Part shown: positions 59,088 to 64,000 of the stretch, piece by piece
Layout of the letters: the number at the start of each line of letters is the position of its first letter
Numbering within the stretch: the stretch's first letter is position 1
NCBI RefSeq assembly: GCF_932274485.2
Contig: NC_065882.2
Span: forward strand, 80,874,767 to 80,938,766
Direction: 5' to 3'
From: Patella vulgata
Taxonomy: Eukaryota; Mollusca; Gastropoda; Patellidae
Length of the DNA stretch: 64,000 nt
Program-made: the position numbers and the translations under genes
Notes under the pieces: generated by a model
What the model saw: only the letters and a program-made list of their open reading frames with translations
Told to the model about the DNA's origin: nothing
Database searches by the model: none

Positions 59088-59480
59088 ATGAGTAAACCGC
59101 CATACTGGATAAAATACAACCATCAGTGCCATGTAGGAGAATTGAATTTCTCTCAACTAAACCAAAATGTCAGATTATCTTTAAAGAAAATTTGTGCCAA
59201 TACCACAAAGGCCTTCACCTTGATTAGCATATATAGTGTCTTGATTATCCAGTAAAATGACTGTAGTAACCCATCTTTACCAAGTGCTTGAAAACTAGCA
59301 GTGGGTTCCACCTGGAAGACCAAGATGTAACTAGTGGACAACAGATGAACACCTGAAACACATCTAAGATTTAACGTCAACTCCATCAATTCCGTCCCTT
59401 TGTATATTTTGTTATTGTTGTAATTATTTATATAAAATTCATTCAAATTCATGTAATAAATGTTTTAGTACAACAGGTGT
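59088..59480 (+). promoter_or_regulatory. 3' UTR of TRPM2-like gene with poly(A) signal
   Basis: Follows the stop codon with no recognisable repeat. AATAAA lies at 59455-59460, and a GT-rich stretch (caggtgttgtg) follows at about 59470, so cleavage near 59475-59485 is likely. Exact cleavage is inferred. Confidence 0.7.
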
Positions 59481-59494
59481 TGTGCATGAGGTAA

Positions 59495-59630
59495 GAAATT
59501 TACCTGTATTTACCTGTATGTACATGTACTTGTATCTACCTGTATCTACTTGCATTAACCTGTATTTACTTGTATTTACGTGTATCTGCTTGTATTGACC
59601 TGTATCTACCTGTATTTTACCCGTATTCTT
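59495..59630. repeat. 12-bp tandem repeat after the gene
   Basis: Variants of acctgtatttacttgtat. Confidence 0.8.
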
Positions 59631-59822
59631 CTTAGAATACCAGATGAAATTTGTTCATTGTAATGTTTGCTCTACTTTTATTTTTACTTTCATTTATGAC
59701 ATAATGATATTTATATGATGCTCATCTACATCTGATATTACGTAAAACTCTTGAAGTGTTACCATATTTAAAGTTTAACATATAGAATGTAATCTATATA
59801 GGGTTACTATATATTCCTATAA

Positions 59823-60074
59823 ATGTTTTTCTGGCGTGGTTTCCCCTTGTCAGTGGTGCAGGATGGAGGGTCTGACAAGAACAGCTATCTAGTTGTTCGG
59901 ATGAGACGGAAAACCGAGGTTCTGTGTATGCATTGGCGTGCACGTAAAAAATCCCTTGGCAGTAGGAATTCGATATACGAATAGGTCATTGCTCCGCTGC
60001 TCAGGCAAAATTTCCCTCATAGCACACTGTATGGTGTATGCCCTTCAGAGCAAAACAGTAGGACATTTCATTTC
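59823..60074 (+). mobile_element. SINE-B, 5'-truncated, with target duplication
   Basis: Begins tttctggcgtggtttcccc and is flanked by tcctataaatgt. Confidence 0.9.
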
Positions 60075-60079
60075 CTATA

Positions 60080-60390
60080 AATGTATTAAACGAAGCCATT
60101 TAACCAAGAAAATAGACTAAAGCTATCTGATTGGCTGGAAATATATCATACTTGAATTTTAACCAATCATGAAGAGATGATACTAGTCTTGTTTAACCAA
60201 CCACATCAAACTGTAAGCAAAGCTGAAAATCTGGTTATAATCAAAAACTTGTAGGGTGATCATGAACTACCATGCTTTCTGGAATGTCTCGTTTATTTGT
60301 CGAGATTTGAGTTGAGACAAAAATGGTATGATGAAAATCAGATCAGGGATATGTTCACTGATGGCAACGTACTGATTTGGTCATTTTGGT
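60080..60390. other. Intergenic sequence, nothing recognised
   Basis: AT-rich, no ORF, repeat or RNA gene seen. Confidence 0.4.
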
Positions 60391-60392
60391 AG

Positions 60393-60545
60393 ATTGTACG
60401 TGACAAGCAGTAGGGTCGCCTGTCCAGCCTCATGGGTTTTCTCCAGGTCCTCCGGTTTCCTCCCACTGCTAAAGACCCCTATGCGCAAGCGAATTATTGA
60501 AATAAAATTGAACCATGTGTTAGTCCCGAAATTACATTGGGTCTC
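60393..60545 (+). mobile_element. SINE-A, truncated at both ends
   Basis: attgtacgtgacaagcagtagg to gttagtcccgaaat. Confidence 0.85.
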
Positions 60546-60865
60546 AGACAATACTTACCTAAAATTTGATGCGGGAGGATGGTTTTTATTTCGTGTTTTT
60601 ATTTTGTCAAAGTTCATAAGCATCACATTTCAAGGTTCAAGGGACTATATTTATGTCATGATTATCCAGTATGATTTATGATTGTCCAGTAACATTTATC
60701 ATGGATGTGTATTTCTGGATTTATTCAAAGTTTTTACTGATTTAATTCCTGTAACCAGGGTAAAACATTAGTGTGTGCGGTGTGGTATTTTTAAAATAAA
60801 AATAAGTCATATGCAGCCCTTTTTAAGTGGTAAAGGAATTATCTGAAAATGAAAATATTTAATAA

Positions 60866-61150
60866 ATGGGGAGGGTTGGATGGCCGATTGGTTAGGGCGT
60901 CATTGAGTCAACTGGCATGGTTTTGATTCCACGGTTGTATGTGCCAACACTTCCTGCCCCCCTCGTTGCTCAGAGCTAGTTACGACCCTGATATAGGGTT
61001 TTAATCTGTTGTGCTCATAAATTAATTCCCCATGTTTTATATATGTAGGGTTTTAATCTACATTCTAATGTCTATATTGCTCATGAATTAATTCCCCATG
61101 TTTTTATATTTGTAAGATTTTAATCTACATGCTTATGTCTATCTTGCTCC
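60866..61150 (+). mobile_element. SINE-A head fragment and short tandem repeat
   Basis: 60866-60955 ends after acggttgtatgtgcc. 60995-61150 holds about 2.5 copies of gttttaatctacat with gaattaattccccatg. Confidence 0.7.
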
Positions 61151-61155
61151 TAATA

Positions 61156-61441
61156 TAGAGGGTTTGGATGACCAAATGGTTAGCATGTGCACGCTGTATC
61201 ATAAAGCCTGTCATTGAGTGAACTAACGTGGTTTTGATTATCCGGTTGTACATGACAAGGAGTAGGGTCGCCTGTCCAATCTCGTTGGTTGTCCTCGGGT
61301 CCTCTGGTTTCCTCCCACTGCTAAAGACTCCTACGCGCAAGTGAATTATTGAAATTATAAAAAAAATAAATAAACCATATGTTAGTCTCAAAAGGACCTA
61401 GTTTGTGTTGAGTGGACGTTAAACCCCAGCTCTCTCTCTCA
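61156..61441 (+). mobile_element. SINE-A
   Basis: Full length; the A-rich stretch before ccatatgttagtctc is expanded. The flanks tctaatatagag and ctcataatata may hold a weak target duplication. Confidence 0.88.
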
Positions 61442-61585
61442 TAATATAATTTTCATTATTTTAAACTCCGGGTGATAAATGTCTCAAACTAATATTAGGT
61501 CATCTGATGACCGTATCAATATATCTAATAAAAGTATAATTGTTCCAGGTATATGTAAACAAAATGAAATAAAATATATAAGGGG

Positions 61586-62045
61586 TTTTACATCCTCCTG
61601 CTCTGACTGGGCTAATGAGAGAGAGAGAGAAATGGGGTTTAACGTCCACTCGACACAAACTAGGTCATTTCGGGACTAACATATGGTTAAATTTTATTTA
61701 CATAATTCGCTTGCGAGTAGGGGTCTTTAGCAGTGGGAGGAAACCGGAGGACCCGGAGAAAACCCAAGAGGTTGGACAGGCGACCCTACTCCTTGCCACG
61801 TACAACCGGGGATTCGAAACCACGCCAGTCGACTCAATGACAGACTTTATGATACAGCACGCGCACGCTAACCATTCAGCCATCCAATCCCCTGACTGGG
61901 CTAATGAAGACGGACAAGAACCATTGACAGTTGGAATTCAATAATTCGGAAATTATTGCCACTGTCTGGGCAAAATTGCCCTCATAGCACACTGTATGGC
62001 ATGTGCCCGTCTTCATTGGTCCCGATGTTAAAGAAAAGTAGGACC
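61586..62045. mobile_element. SINE-B pieces around a nested SINE-A
   Basis: A minus-strand tail (61586-61616, 61894-61915) meets a plus-strand 3' part (61916-62045: cattgacagttggaattca). Confidence 0.75.
61616..61893 (-). mobile_element. SINE-A, minus strand, nested in SINE-B
   Basis: Near-consensus, with GA tail at the left. ctgactgggctaatga on both sides is the target duplication. Confidence 0.93.
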
Positions 62046-62049
62046 TATT

Positions 62050-62813
62050 TTTATACGCCCACATTTTCATGTGGACGTATTATGCCGTCGCCCCTGTCCG
62101 TCCGGTCACAATTCTTATCCGATTTCGACGAAACTTGAAATATAGGTTTATCCCCAAAAGATCTCGGCTGCTTTCGATATTGGCATGTACCGGATCGAAA
62201 CTTCATGGATTATGGCCCCTGTTTGTACGAAAAATCACGTTTTTAGCTTGTGGACCCTTAGGAGGTCACAATTTTTATCCGATTTTGTTGAAACTTGAAA
62301 TGTAAGTTTATAACCCAAAGATCTCAGTTCCTTTCGATATTTGCGCATATCGGACAGTAACTTCCTGAATTATGGCCCCTGATTGTAAGAAAAATCACGT
62401 TGTAAGAAAAATCACGTTTTTAGCTTGTGGACCCTATAGAAGTCATAATTTTTATCCGATTTAAAAAAACGTATTATTATGTCACCGTTACACCCTAAGG
62501 ATGACTGACTTCAAATTTTGTGAAAATTGGCCCAAAATTGACCGACAAAATGGCCGCCGTTCGTTCTCAAATAGCATAAAAATATGGTTGTGGACCCTAT
62601 AGAGGTCACAGTTTTGATCCGATTTTGATGAAACTTGAAATACATATTTATAACACAAAGATCTTGGTTCCTTTCAATATTCATGCATATCGGATTGTAA
62701 CTTCCTGAATTATGGCCCTTGATTGTACGAAAAAATCACTTCTTTTTTTGAGCTTGTTCTCTGTCCATCTCTTGCAAAATGTGGGCGTATCTTGCATGGC
62801 AACCGCTTGTTAC
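62050..62813 (+). mobile_element. Repeat G, long copy
   Basis: Left tatacgcccacattttcatg, right aaatgtgggcgtatcttgc and ggcaaccgcttgtta. Holds four inner blocks with gatttcgacgaaacttgaaa and ttatggcccctgattgta, two more than the copy at 27948. Confidence 0.8.
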
Positions 62814-62814
62814 A

Positions 62815-63047
62815 TTAAGGGGGTAGCTGCTGGATGACCTGTATTATATATTCATGTATGTGTTTGTTTATTAAGTCAATAAGGACAATAAGATATTTAA
62901 CCTAACTGTCCATGTTTGTGCATATTTGTATATTGATATATTTAGCTCTTGATTTCTACCCAGTTACATTTACAAGAATATACTGGTAAATTGATATTAA
63001 CTGACTAGAAGCTGTTCATTGCCAGACTCGCCATCACTACCTTACCT

Positions 63048-63080
<33 letters not shown>

Positions 63081-63730
63081 CATAGAGATAAAACCATAAC
63101 ATTAAACCCGTTTACATTACAAATTTTAAGTGTGCACGGGTACTTTTTTGTAGTGTAAACCGGTCAAACATAAGCCTGCCGTACTGAGTACCATGCCGAT
63201 TAGGCCCACTGAAGTAAGGTGGTCTCCGCACGTTGCCAGACATGACATGGTTAAATTTTCGTAGCGTAAACCAATGACGTATATATACGTCATTGGTGTA
63301 AACGCTATCCGGTCTGAGAACAGTACTCAGTACGGATTACTGCGCATGCGCTTAATGAACCTTGACCTTTATCCCCCCCACAAACATTGACAGTTCTGTC
63401 AAATGGCTTCCCAAACTAAATCAAATGCAATAATTGTTTTCATCCCAGTAATTTGCATAGGGACTGAAATTAACTCTTCTGTGAAGAGTTCCACATTTGG
63501 CGTGCCTGGCACGGTTCAGAAACCAGTTATTGTAGGGTAATGTAAAGGGGTCAACCATGTCTACCATCTGCTGAATGTTTTTAGTATTTTTACCCAAGTT
63601 ATTTTGTATATTTGTGTATTATATATTGTATAGGCAGAGATATTTAATAGACCTAGTCATATTAAAATAAAATAATATAATGTTGTTGTTTTGATATTGT
63701 TACCCATAGATCTCCTGTCACACTTCATGT
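62815..63730. other. Intergenic sequence with TA repeat
   Basis: A (TA)n run lies at 63050-63078. An inverted pair occurs around 63250-63320 (cgtaaaccaatgacgtatata mirrored by tacgtcattggtgtaaacg, about 20-bp arms). No gene recognised. Confidence 0.5.
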
Positions 63731-63731
63731 A

Positions 63732-64000
63732 ATATACGCCCACATTTTCACGTGGACGTATTATGCCGTCGCCCCGGTCTGTCAGTCCGTTTACCTTTGT
63801 TTGTGGACACTCTCGAGGAACCAAGGTCCCATGTACATCGGCGTGCGTGTACAACATCCCTTGACAGATAGAATTTGATATACGAGTAGGCCGTAGTACC
63901 GCTGTCCGGGCAAAACTTCCCTCATAGCACACTATGTCGTATGCCCGTTTTCATTATCCCAGTTCGGAGCAGAACAGTAGGGCTTTAAACCCCATTTCAT
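63732..64000 (+). mobile_element. Repeat-G left end followed by SINE-B running off the window
   Basis: 63732-63815 matches the repeat-G start (tatacgcccacattttcacg). From 63816 the SINE-B body continues (aaccaaggtcccatgtacatc) to gctttaaaccccatttcat at the window end. Confidence 0.85.

Noticed and set aside
1-64000. LTR retrotransposon, retrovirus-like or Polinton sequence
   Set aside because: No long terminal repeats and no gag, protease, integrase, capsid or envelope motif seen; the only reverse transcriptase parts belong to LINEs.

Overview
The window is animal nuclear DNA, most likely from a mollusc. That assignment is inferred from the repeat landscape (two abundant tRNA-headed SINE families, many short inverted-repeat DNA elements, CR1/L2-type LINE tails) and from a TRPM2-like channel gene that still carries its Nudix-type C-terminus. 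It holds one recognisable host gene, on the + strand. The gene enters from the left edge already inside its coding sequence and ends at a stop codon at 59087, with a poly(A) signal at 59455.

I could join 27 consecutive coding exons (numbered e1 to e27 within this window, plus an alternative e17b) by GT-AG junctions that keep one open frame. They give 1202 residues that follow the order of human TRPM2 from just after the MHR1/2 region: MHR3/4 (e1-e9), pre-S1 and S1-S4 (e10-e14), S5, pore and S6 (e15-e16), TRP helix (e17a or e17b), coiled coil (e18-e20) and NUDT9-homology domain (e21-e27). The first third of the protein, with the MHR1/2 ADP-ribose site, lies upstream of the window.

Four features of this gene stand out. 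(1) The exon after S6, which encodes the TRP helix, is present twice in tandem (41008-41201 and 42679-42866) with matching phases. Either copy alone keeps the frame, while both or neither gives an early stop, so they look mutually exclusive. (2) The splice acceptor of e13, with the first bases of the exon, has been amplified into 12 copies of a 61-bp unit. (3) The end of e18 with its donor, and the end of e21 with its donor, have also been amplified in tandem, the e18 unit being 33 bp and in frame. (4) The Nudix box is degenerate at the catalytic positions, while the intracellular Ca2+-site residues of S2/S3 are kept.

Most of the rest is intronic repeat. SINE-A (about 285 bp, CT-repeat tail) and SINE-B (about 385 bp, ATTTC-repeat tail) share a 3' end motif and account for more than 50 insertions, many with visible target-site duplications and several nested. 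Intron 13 (21840-33406) carries a 5'-truncated LINE inside an inverted-repeat element, next to further foldback elements. Intron 9 contains nothing but SINEs and the beginning of intron 1 is filled by minisatellites. After the gene, 59480-64000 holds only SINE fragments and repeats. I saw no LTR element, retrovirus, Polinton, RNA gene or CRISPR array.
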